The position numbers and the translations under genes were made by a program. Below are positions 1 to 6,227 of a DNA stretch of 7,886 nucleotides, in pieces. Under the pieces are notes generated by a model. It did not search any database and had not been told where the DNA came from. It saw only the letters and a list, made by a program, of their open reading frames with translations. The DNA is from Thermoplasmata archaeon (GTDB lineage Archaea; Thermoplasmatota; Thermoplasmata; Thermoplasmatales; Thermoplasmataceae), in the NCBI GenBank assembly GCA_021850745.1, contig JAJZKX010000069.1, positions 1-7,886 on the forward strand, read 5' to 3'. Positions within the stretch are counted from its first letter, which is position 1. Each line of letters starts with the position of its first letter.

Positions 1-803
1 ATTTTATCTGTGTCCAGCAACGTTCCGGAAAGATCAGCCCTAGATGCTATGGCAATTTTCCCGGCAATGACCCTTGCCGCACGCCCCCGCCTTCTGGCAG
101 GCAGTGAGGACAGTCCCTTGTAGTGAAACAGGATGCCATGCTTCGGCGGCGGAGTTCCCGAAACAAAATGCTTGAAGAGCGCCTTTTCCGCTCCCAGCAC
201 CTGTATGCTGCTGGCTGGCATCAGGGCAAGGTTGCGGAGGCTGCCCGCATGAAAGAGCAGTTCGGTTGCCAGGTCCTCACCTGCTATCCTGCATGTATTG
301 GGCATAATAGTCCGGACACGATCTGAAAGAAACTGTACCAGTGACGATCTCATGGCGCACAGCCCGGTAACCGACGATGAAATCTGGGTCATCATTGATG
401 ATATATCTTCCGGGAGATCCAGCCCCTCAAGATTTGTGAAGAACCGGCAAGGATCATCGGAGTTGTAGTTGATACCTGTTATGAGGCCGAAGGTCATGAC
501 CTTCTCCAGGATCAGGTTTATTGACTTATTTATCTCTGGAACAAGGGAATAGAACTTCCTGACATATTGATCCTCCCTGAATTCCTTCTTAACCCTGTAC
601 TTTGCGTACTCTATCATGAGGGCCCTCAAATCGGGGAGATCGGGGCGATCCACAATCTCTGCTTCAGGGATCTTCCCGTTCCTGAGGTCATCAAATATCC
701 TGCTGTATTCCTCTTCTATATTACTGAAGACCCCGAATCCCATGGGCCTTGGGTATCCATACCACATGACGCTGCCGGTCTTATCTTTCCCTCTTCCTTC
801 CAT
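1..803 (-). CDS. nop5: Nop5 (Nop56/58 family), box C/D RNP core protein, 3' end cut off by window
   Basis: Core scaffold of archaeal box C/D RNPs, which bridges the L7Ae-bound guide RNA and the methyltransferase fibrillarin for rRNA/tRNA 2'-O-methylation. The frame is open without a stop to the left edge. Counting from the ATG at 767, I read a short N-terminal region starting MWYGYPRPMGFGVF, a helical charged segment (about 45-150, the coiled-coil position), and then the Nop domain: IAGEDLATELLFHAGSL (161-177), MPASSIQVLGAEKALFKH (183-200), PPPKHGILF (206-214) and RRRGRAARVIAGKIAIASRAD (about 225-245). GAEKALF and PPKHG are family hallmarks. The start is uncertain: the ATG at 803 overlaps TruB by 23 bases, as is usual in this operon, and has a partial SD-like GTGG; the ATG at 767 lies 13 bases past the TruB stop but has no SD. 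Family identity is very secure. A fibrillarin gene beyond the left edge would be expected but is not seen. Confidence 0.93.
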   Translation of the reverse strand, partial: MEGRGKDKTGSVMWYGYPRPMGFGVFSNIEEEYSRIFDDLRNGKIPEAEIVDRPDLPDLRALMIEYAKYRVKKEFREDQYVRKFYSLVPEINKSINLILEKVMTFGLITGINYNSDDPCRFFTNLEGLDLPEDISSMMTQISSSVTGLCAMRSSLVQFLSDRVRTIMPNTCRIAGEDLATELLFHAGSLRNLALMPASSIQVLGAEKALFKHFVSGTPPPKHGILFHYKGLSSLPARRRGRAARVIAGKIAIASRADLSGTLLDTDK

Positions 804-1818
804 ATGATCCACTTCCCTGTGGCCGCCTTTCATTCCTCATGGGCGGCCTGCGTCTCTGGCCGCCGCCATTGCCATTCCGGTAAGTCCTGGCAGGTCTGCG
901 CGGCGGCTCCCGGGTTACTGGCGCCGGTGAGGCAGGTTTCTGATCAGGGTTTTCCAGCAGAATCCTGTCAAAGTCAACAACCTTAAGGTCCATTATGGAA
1001 TCGTAATTTACAAGCATCTTGCCAGTTCCCACAAGTTCGTTCTCCTCGGTCACCACGGCAACCCGGTCCCCCTTCATGGGTTTTCCTGTTATTGCCCTTA
1101 TGCCGCCGGGAAAAAGATCAGAGCCATGGGCTATGTTGGACAGGGTTGTACGCTTCACCACGATCTTAGGATCATTCCTGAAGAGCTGCAGCATTGGTAT
1201 AATCATGCCCTGAAGCCTGGAAGGATCACCATTCTTGCTCATGTACGCGGCATCCGACAGTTCCTGCAATGTATGGATCATTGATTCATCGAATGGACCT
1301 GTGGCAGTGCGCCTGAGCTCAGCCATCTGGGCACCGGGCCCAAGAACATAGCCAATGTCGATGCACAGGGTCCTTATGTAAGTGCCTGATTCACACTTCA
1401 CCCTGTACAGTACCAGGCGATCCTGCACCTCCTTTATCTCAAGTTCATAAATCCTGCGAATTCTCAGGGCCCTTGCAACGGCGGACTTCATGGGAGGGAG
1501 CTGGTATATCTCACCCTTGAACTGATCAAATGCAGCTTCAAGCTGGTCTCGGCCAAAATCTCCATAGAGCCGCATAACAGTTACATATTCCTTTGGATAT
1601 TCATGGGCGACGTCGATGAGTTTCACCGCCTTGCCAATAGCCATAACCAGCACGCCGGATGCGTTGGGATCAAGAGTGCCTATGTGGCCAACCTTATCAA
1701 CATCCAGAATCTGCCGGACCCAGTAGTCAACCTGGTGGCTTGTAGGGCCCTTGGGCTTGTCTATGACAACGAATCCGTCAATGCTGTTTTCCCTGTTCTT
1801 CTCCGATGATTCGTTCAT
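781..1818 (-). CDS. truB: tRNA/rRNA pseudouridine synthase, TruB/Cbf5 family, with Arg-rich tail
   Basis: Converts uridine to pseudouridine. In archaea this family member (Cbf5) is the catalytic subunit of H/ACA RNPs and can also form tRNA pseudouridine 55. From the ATG at 1818 it is 345 aa: motif I VVIDKPKGPTSHQV (about 17-30); motif II GHIGTLDPNASG (44-55) with catalytic Asp50; the motif CESGTYIRTLCIDIGYVLG (about 142-160) followed by AELRRTATGPF; a PUA domain (about 217-290) containing HGSDLFPGGI; then a low-complexity tail of about 50 residues rich in Arg, Pro and Gly. The N-terminus is shorter than in Pyrococcus-type Cbf5, where the DKP motif sits further in. An in-frame TTG at 1833 would add five residues, but GGAGAGG at 1823-1829 is spaced for the ATG, so I prefer 1818. 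It overlaps cmk by 41 bases. The tail is unusual and may be an RNA-binding disordered extension (inference). Confidence 0.95.
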   Translation of the reverse strand: MNESSEKNRENSIDGFVVIDKPKGPTSHQVDYWVRQILDVDKVGHIGTLDPNASGVLVMAIGKAVKLIDVAHEYPKEYVTVMRLYGDFGRDQLEAAFDQFKGEIYQLPPMKSAVARALRIRRIYELEIKEVQDRLVLYRVKCESGTYIRTLCIDIGYVLGPGAQMAELRRTATGPFDESMIHTLQELSDAAYMSKNGDPSRLQGMIIPMLQLFRNDPKIVVKRTTLSNIAHGSDLFPGGIRAITGKPMKGDRVAVVTEENELVGTGKMLVNYDSIMDLKVVDFDRILLENPDQKPASPAPVTREPPRRPARTYRNGNGGGQRRRPPMRNERRPQGSGSYGRKRER

Positions 1819-2323
1819 AAATCCTCTCCGCAACCTCTTGGGCCGTTAGTGTATCTGAACCTATAACCATGTCGTATATGCTGGTGTCGGAATAATCGAT
1901 TCCATAATACTGGAGGTATCTCTTTGCCTCAGAGGCTTCCCTCTCCACCATCCTTTCCTTGAGGTCCCTTTCGTCACCCTCACGCTTCTTTATCCTTCCA
2001 TATCTGACGTCAAGAGATGCGTTGAGAAACACCTTGAATGCAGAAATGCCCGATCGGTGGCAGATCCATCCCGCAAGGCGCGATTCCACAACAACATCGT
2101 CATTATCCATGAGGAAGGATGCTATCATTGCGTCCAGGTCACGGTCTACTGCCTCATGTGTTTCGGCATAGACATTGAACTCTTCAACTGTCATGCCCAT
2201 TGTTGAAGCTTTCTCCCTGAAAAAATAACCACCGGAGAAAAATTTGAGCCCAAGCATTCCTGAAATGATGCGGCCTGCAGTGGATTTGCCACTGCCTATT
2301 GGGCCACTAATTGTGACTCTCAT
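1778..2323 (-). CDS. cmk: Cytidylate kinase, archaeal type
   Basis: Phosphorylates CMP (and dCMP) to the diphosphate using ATP, in the cytoplasm. The 181-aa protein opens directly with a P-loop, ISGPIGSGKST (5-15), followed by an FSGGYFFREKA segment (29-39, NMP-binding region), VVVESRLAGWI (77-87), a KKREGDERDLKERMVERE lid-like charged stretch (112-129) and YGIDYSDTSIYDMVI (140-154). This pattern and length fit the archaeal Cmk family. The ATG overlaps the end of the DUF106 gene by 17 bases and has only a weak SD upstream, so translation likely depends on coupling. The 3' end overlaps truB. L34e often sits before cmk and L14e after it in other euryarchaea; neither is present here. The main alternative would be another small NMP kinase, but the SRLAGW and YGID motifs favour Cmk. 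Confidence 0.93.
   Translation of the reverse strand: MRVTISGPIGSGKSTAGRIISGMLGLKFFSGGYFFREKASTMGMTVEEFNVYAETHEAVDRDLDAMIASFLMDNDDVVVESRLAGWICHRSGISAFKVFLNASLDVRYGRIKKREGDERDLKERMVEREASEAKRYLQYYGIDYSDTSIYDMVIGSDTLTAQEVAERIYERIIGEEQGKQH
1823..1829 (-). promoter_or_regulatory. Ribosome binding site deciding the truB start
   Basis: On the minus strand GGAGAGG ends four bases before the ATG at 1818. The alternative TTG at 1833 has AAGAGG directly abutting it, with no spacer. This supports the ATG as the truB start. The site lies inside the cmk coding region. Confidence 0.55.
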
Positions 2324-3023
2324 AGCGTTCCGATTTTTCCGCTTTCCTCAACTTGTGGCTGAAATCAAAGTACTTGATTATACTTGTTGCAAGGTATCCG
2401 AAAGCGGATGTGGCAAGTATATCTGCTATGAACCAGTACGGGAATGTCCACAAATGCGCTGTTGCTATGTTCACATTATAGTCCCATGGGAAAGCTATAA
2501 TCTGGTACGGCACCCTTGTGACAAAGTAATATATCCAGGCAAAGAGCAGCAATGTGAATATCGTCAGCACCATGAGAGGCTTCATCTGGTTCATGCTGAG
2601 CTGTGATTGCTCTATGGACATCTCCATCCTCATTTTCTGCATTTTCTGAACCTTGTCTTTCTGCTGTGACCTCATGGCCTGGGAATACACCTTGTTGAAT
2701 GCCTTCATCCTGTTCTGGATTCTTCCCATCTGAATCCAGTCTGTGAAGAAATACCTTGGAATGGAAGTTATCAATCCAATGAAAATTGCAACAACTATAA
2801 TGGTGAATATGGGAAGCTGGTAATGGAAGCCCAGAGTTGGGACGAGAACCACACTCATGCCAACCCCAATATCATTCCTTATTGTTCCATTGAAGATCAC
2901 GATAAGGGTGACTATACTCACCATCATGTAGATCATCTGGAACCGCATCATCTTGCCCATGGCCGCCTGCTGGCTCTTTTCAACAGCTGGTCTGTTCATG
3001 GTTGTCTTCTGCTGCTCAGTCAT
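2307..3023 (-). CDS. DUF106 membrane protein, EMC3/TMCO1/Oxa1-superfamily insertase homolog
   Basis: A 238-aa integral membrane protein. The hydrophobic segments I see are about 29-46, 71-88, 147-168 and 193-213. Between the second and third lies a charged, Met/Gln-rich helical stretch (about 95-142, containing RMKAFNKVYSQAMRSQQKD and KMQKMRMEMS) that looks like the cytosolic coiled coil of Oxa1/YidC-type insertases. The N-terminal 25 residues are polar. Archaeal DUF106 proteins, such as the Methanocaldococcus homolog studied as a YidC-like protein, belong to the Oxa1/YidC/EMC3/GET1/TMCO1 superfamily and are thought to help insert membrane proteins; function here is inferred from family and position. 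It follows secY and adkA, the standard archaeal order. The ATG overlaps the adkA stop by 8 bases, with AGGAG at 3035-3039, a long 11-base spacer. The C-terminus is charged and probably cytosolic. Confidence 0.88.
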   Translation of the reverse strand: MTEQQKTTMNRPAVEKSQQAAMGKMMRFQMIYMMVSIVTLIVIFNGTIRNDIGVGMSVVLVPTLGFHYQLPIFTIIVVAIFIGLITSIPRYFFTDWIQMGRIQNRMKAFNKVYSQAMRSQQKDKVQKMQKMRMEMSIEQSQLSMNQMKPLMVLTIFTLLLFAWIYYFVTRVPYQIIAFPWDYNVNIATAHLWTFPYWFIADILATSAFGYLATSIIKYFDFSHKLRKAEKSERYESHN

Positions 3024-3570
3024 GAGGCATCAATCTCCTGACTATATTCTCTGCTGCTATGTCAGGTTTTCCATCAATGTTCTGAATGAAGGTTATTGTT
3101 GCCCCAGTATATACAGAATAGGAAGCAGCATAGTAGCGGTTAACTTCCTGGTGCTGCCTGATGTCCTCTTCATTATCACTGTCGCGGCTTCTGGTGCTGT
3201 CGTGCTGCCGCCTGCTGAGTATCTGTGAAGGGAGGGCCTCAATGAGATAATATGATGCGACTTTAAGTTCCCTCAGCACCCACTCCGGCAGACCCGGGAG
3301 GTATCCGTCAGGTGTCTTTATTGTCATGTGGGTGTCAATGATCACATTATTCATCTTTCCAATGGCTGCGGAAGCCTTTTTCTGCAGATTCATCTGTGTA
3401 TCCACAGGTAACTTCCTCAGTTCATCCCTGTCCCTCACCAGGTTTATGTTTCTGGCCATTTCAAACATCAGGGTTCCGAAATTGATGATGTCGTAGTTTG
3501 TCCTGCTCTTTACTATATCGAGAATGGTGGATTTGCCTACTCCCGCAACTCCAGATATCACTACTCTCAA
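3016..3570 (-). CDS. adkA: Adenylate kinase, archaeal AdkA type
   Basis: Interconverts ATP + AMP and 2 ADP. The 184-aa protein starts MRVVISGVAGVGKST with a P-loop at 7-15, then INFGTLMFEMA (29-39), RDRDELRKLP (46-55), IIDTHMTIKTPDGYLPGLP (77-95) and the arginine-rich lid region RRQHDSTRSRDSDNEEDI (120-137). These are signatures of the archaeal trimeric AdkA family rather than bacterial Adk. The start codon is TTG, placed immediately after the secY TAA with no spacer. No ATG lies close enough to preserve the first beta strand, and a GTG three codons later would cut into it, so TTG is the best start. A GGGTGG in the end of secY precedes it by four bases. The gene sits between secY and DUF106, its usual archaeal place. 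Confidence 0.95.
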   Translation of the reverse strand: MRVVISGVAGVGKSTILDIVKSRTNYDIINFGTLMFEMARNINLVRDRDELRKLPVDTQMNLQKKASAAIGKMNNVIIDTHMTIKTPDGYLPGLPEWVLRELKVASYYLIEALPSQILSRRQHDSTRSRDSDNEEDIRQHQEVNRYYAASYSVYTGATITFIQNIDGKPDIAAENIVRRLMPHD

Positions 3571-5331
3571 TTAACCACCCACGAAGAACTGCCTGATGAC
3601 GGGATGCATCTCCATCAGCTGTTCCCTGCCCATAGCCTCATAGAACTGTATAACTATGCCTACGGCCAGCAGAAGGCCTGTACCGCTCGTATCCCCCACC
3701 GTCCCTATGAGATTGGCTCCTGCAGCAAGTAAACCCACCACAGCGCCACTGAAAACTGTTATTGCTGGAATATATTTCTTCAGAACCCGCTCTATGACCT
3801 TTGGATCACGCCTGAATCCTGGAATCTGCATACCGCTGGACATTATCTGCTTTGCAACAGCAGAAGGTCCCATATTGGTTGTTTCAATCCAGAATTTAGC
3901 AAATATCACACTGGCTATGATCATGAATCCCAGGAACACTATCACATGAATCCCCTCCTGCCATGCAGTGTGCCCGAATAGCACGCTCTGCGCGGTACCC
4001 GGCTGAAGTATAGGAAACAGCCAGTCCGAAAGCCCGTTTGGCGAAAACAGGTAAAATGCCAGGCCTCCAGTAGGAGTGGTCTGGGAGATATTCAGTGCAG
4101 TGACCTGTGCTGCAGAAGGATAAGCCCCAAGCAGCGGATTGTGCCCAAGCAATGGAATATGGCTCAGTACAGGGCTGTTCCAGAAAAGCAGTGTCCACAT
4201 TGATACATTGGCAAGAAGGGCAGTTGCAAGTATGACTGGTATATTTGAAGCATAGAGCAGCTGGAGAGGGTATCTTCCCCTTGCTCCCCTAACCCGTTCA
4301 TGTGCAATGGGAAGTTCAATCTTGCTGCTTTGGAAATATGCAACTATGAAGAATATAAGCAGAGTTCCCAGGAGAGCAACTATGGGGTTTGGAGGCTCGA
4401 AGAGTATCTGCGGTATACCTGTGGATATGAGGTATCCTGAGCTTGCGTGGGTAATTATGTAAAGAAGTTTTGGGATAGCGCCCGCCGGCGGATTGGCAAG
4501 CGACATGGTGGATGTCAAAGTGGAAGGCAGCCAGTTTATTGTTCCGGTGACAAGCTGCTGTGACACCCCTGCCGCTATGAACAGGGATATTCCTGATCCT
4601 ATGCCATATTTGGAAACCACCTCATCCATGAGGAATACCAGGTAAGACCCGAAGAACAGCTGACCCACTATGATAGTCTGTGCAAGAAAATGCCCGTATC
4701 CTGGAGCAATTGCTGCCAGTGAGTTAACAAGGGCAGTATCAGGCACAAGATAACCAAAGGCCTGAGGAATCGCTTCCACAAATATCATAACTATTACAAG
4801 AAGCTTCTGGACACCCTGATAAATTGCCTTATCAGATGAATCCTGAAGATCTATATTGAATATCTTTGCACCTGCGAAAAGCTGCATTACTATGCTTGCA
4901 GTGACAATTGGTCCAATTCCGAGGTCCATAAGGGAACCTTCGGCACCAGCGAATATTGCCCTGAAGGAGGCAAAGACATCCACAGACTGGGTGGTGTTCA
5001 GACCGTACACGTAAATGTTTGTGAGGGCAAAATACAGTAACACCACTGCAACTGTCCAGAGCAACTTGTACTTGAACTGCACGTGACCCTTTGCCTTCTT
5101 AACTGCAGGCAGCTTTGAAGTCAGGTACTCAAGGCCGTACAGTTTGCTTTGCTTCGGCCCCGCATAACTGAAAATGAGGTACGAAATGAAAAATACCGGC
5201 GCCACCAGGAGCGCCACTACGAATAACTTCAGAGGACCGTAATGGTCAAGCTCGCCAAACGCCGCAACAACTATGGCGTATACCGCAATAACGGGTATTG
5301 CTACGCCTTTATTCCTCTGAATGTCCGCCAT
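3571..5331 (-). CDS. secY: Preprotein translocase subunit SecY, with N-terminal two-helix extension
   Basis: Pore-forming subunit of the Sec translocon in the cytoplasmic membrane. Family hallmarks: LGIGPIVTASIVMQLF (137-152, TM2 region), YQGVQKLL (171-178), FVEAIPQAFGYL (184-195), DEVVSKYGIGSGISLFIAAGVSQ (about 236-258), IELPIAHERVRGARGRYPL (338-356, cytosolic loop), WIETTNMGPSAVAKQI (481-496), GFRRDPKVIERVLKKYIP (505-522) and GTGLLLAVGIV (550-560). At 586 aa it is well over the roughly 430-490 aa usual in archaea. The excess comprises an N-terminal stretch of about 65 residues with two hydrophobic helices (about 9-28 and 33-57), and an extended external loop (about 380-455). The canonical core appears to begin near residue 66. 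The ATG overlaps the L15 gene by 23 bases; the next in-frame Met is only at about residue 135, inside the core, so the extension is probably translated. Confidence 0.97.
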   Translation of the reverse strand: MADIQRNKGVAIPVIAVYAIVVAAFGELDHYGPLKLFVVALLVAPVFFISYLIFSYAGPKQSKLYGLEYLTSKLPAVKKAKGHVQFKYKLLWTVAVVLLYFALTNIYVYGLNTTQSVDVFASFRAIFAGAEGSLMDLGIGPIVTASIVMQLFAGAKIFNIDLQDSSDKAIYQGVQKLLVIVMIFVEAIPQAFGYLVPDTALVNSLAAIAPGYGHFLAQTIIVGQLFFGSYLVFLMDEVVSKYGIGSGISLFIAAGVSQQLVTGTINWLPSTLTSTMSLANPPAGAIPKLLYIITHASSGYLISTGIPQILFEPPNPIVALLGTLLIFFIVAYFQSSKIELPIAHERVRGARGRYPLQLLYASNIPVILATALLANVSMWTLLFWNSPVLSHIPLLGHNPLLGAYPSAAQVTALNISQTTPTGGLAFYLFSPNGLSDWLFPILQPGTAQSVLFGHTAWQEGIHVIVFLGFMIIASVIFAKFWIETTNMGPSAVAKQIMSSGMQIPGFRRDPKVIERVLKKYIPAITVFSGAVVGLLAAGANLIGTVGDTSGTGLLLAVGIVIQFYEAMGREQLMEMHPVIRQFFVGG

Positions 5332-5749
5332 CAGTCTCTACCGTAATGCCCTGAGATGAAAGCTTGCTTAATGCTTTTTCGGTTACCTTGCCGACTCTTA
5401 TGGTAGATTTAATCCTGAAGTCCCCAGATCCCAGAAGCTTGGTATAACCAGCCGCGCCTAGATCCACGACCAGTTTTCCACCCTCTTCCTTTGCAAATCC
5501 CTGCGATCTGAAACTGTTCAGATTTGCATCGAGCTGATTGAGTGTCAAAGGTATTTCGTTATTGCCCTGATGGTGGCTTGTGAATCCATGGACACCAAAA
5601 TGGTCCCTGTCATTCTTCAGAAGCCAGACCCATCTGTGCTTGCCAAGCCCTGCCATCCCGGAGCCGCCTTTTTTTCCCTTTCCTCGGCCTGATTTCATTC
5701 CACGACCGTAATGTCCGCCTCTCAGTTTCTTTGTCCTAGTTCTTACCAT
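5309..5749 (-). CDS. rpl15: 50S ribosomal protein L15 (uL15)
   Basis: Large-subunit protein with an extended N-terminal arm that threads into 23S rRNA. The 146-aa sequence has the diagnostic Gly/Arg/Lys-rich arm (residues 7-38, RGGHYGRGMKSGRGKGKKGG) ending in GLGKHRWVW, and the C-terminal globular domain KLVVDLGAAGYTKLLGSGDF (about 94-113) followed by SLS-like VGKVTEKALSKL. Length and pattern fit archaeal and eukaryotic L15/L27a. It overlaps the L30 stop by 14 bases and is followed by secY with a 23-base overlap, the conserved archaeal L30-L15-SecY order. A near-perfect SD precedes the start. Confidence 0.97.
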   Translation of the reverse strand: MVRTRTKKLRGGHYGRGMKSGRGKGKKGGSGMAGLGKHRWVWLLKNDRDHFGVHGFTSHHQGNNEIPLTLNQLDANLNSFRSQGFAKEEGGKLVVDLGAAGYTKLLGSGDFRIKSTIRVGKVTEKALSKLSSQGITVETDGGHSEE

Positions 5750-6227
5750 TTAGATCAACTCCTGATTTCAGCATGGCCAGGATAAGCCTGTTGATATCCT
5801 TGCCCCTGTAACCCGCAGATCCGCCCTGCCCAACCGGCTTCCTGACAGCCTCGTATCCTCCCTTGGGAGGGTTGAGCCTTACCACCGGGACAATGTCACG
5901 GATATCCTTGAATTTTATTTTCCCCTGGTTTATTGCAGATGCAAGATCCTTGAATGTCTCATAACCTGAGATATCCTTCAGCTCTTCTTCCATCAAAGGG
6001 TTGTGTCCCTTCAGTTGAGCCCTGTATTTAAGAATCATCTCAACAGTTGCATCATCAATTTCACCCCAGGTCACATAGTCCTTGACCTTCTGCAGCATGC
6101 CCCTGTTTACATCATTATCTTCAACAAGGACCATATGGTTGATCCTGTTTAGCCTCATGAGTTCAGCAGTTTTTGCTGCGGCCGGCCTTATGCCCGTTGT
6201 TCCTCTAATCCTTATTACTGCCAGCAT
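5736..6227 (-). CDS. rpl30: 50S ribosomal protein L30 (uL30)
   Basis: Large-subunit protein of the L30/L7 family. The 163-aa length is the archaeal/eukaryotic long form rather than the bacterial 60-aa form. N-terminal MLAVIRIRGTTGIRP (1-15), then RLNRINHMVLVED (25-37), YVTWGEID (51-58) and the C-terminal RLNPPKGGYEAVRKP (117-131) with GGSAGYRGKDINRLILAML (135-153) are all characteristic. The ATG lies within the last 23 bases of the S5 gene, with GGAGTG at 6234-6239 six bases upstream. The spc-operon position between S5 and L15 is standard. Confidence 0.97.
   Translation of the reverse strand: MLAVIRIRGTTGIRPAAAKTAELMRLNRINHMVLVEDNDVNRGMLQKVKDYVTWGEIDDATVEMILKYRAQLKGHNPLMEEELKDISGYETFKDLASAINQGKIKFKDIRDIVPVVRLNPPKGGYEAVRKPVGQGGSAGYRGKDINRLILAMLKSGVDLNGKN
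5753..5763 (-). promoter_or_regulatory. Near-complete Shine-Dalgarno of the L15 gene inside L30
   Basis: The minus strand reads AGGAGTTGATC three bases before the L15 ATG at 5749. It matches 10 of 11 positions of AGGAGGTGATC, the complement of the usual archaeal 16S 3' end. The same bases encode residues near the L30 C-terminus (SGVDL), so the site is embedded in coding sequence. Confidence 0.7.

Noticed and set aside
768..780. Gap between the truB stop and the ATG at 767 as a possible terminator or promoter
   Set aside because: It is only 13 bases, with no T-run, stem or TATA-like element, and may be coding if nop5 starts at 803.
567..986. 139-codon plus-strand open frame opposite nop5 and truB
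   Set aside because: It is antisense to two recognisable genes, shows no family motif, has Cys/His/Pro-rich shadow-like composition, and lacks a convincing ribosome binding site.
2244..2606. 120-codon plus-strand open frame across cmk and DUF106
   Set aside because: It is antisense to two identified genes and has no recognisable domain.
3016..3570. Possible recent duplication between adkA and cmk (both start MRV.ISG with a P-loop)
   Set aside because: Similarity is limited to the P-loop strand common to NMP kinases; the rest follows two separate families.
3896..4198. 100-codon minus-strand open frame inside secY
   Set aside because: It is in a different frame of the well-conserved secY core, with no motif and no evidence of nested coding.
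5660..5735. Purine/pyrimidine-skewed, Gly/Lys-coding stretch that looks low-complexity
   Set aside because: It is fully explained by the conserved basic glycine-rich arm of L15, so it is not a repeat or regulatory element.
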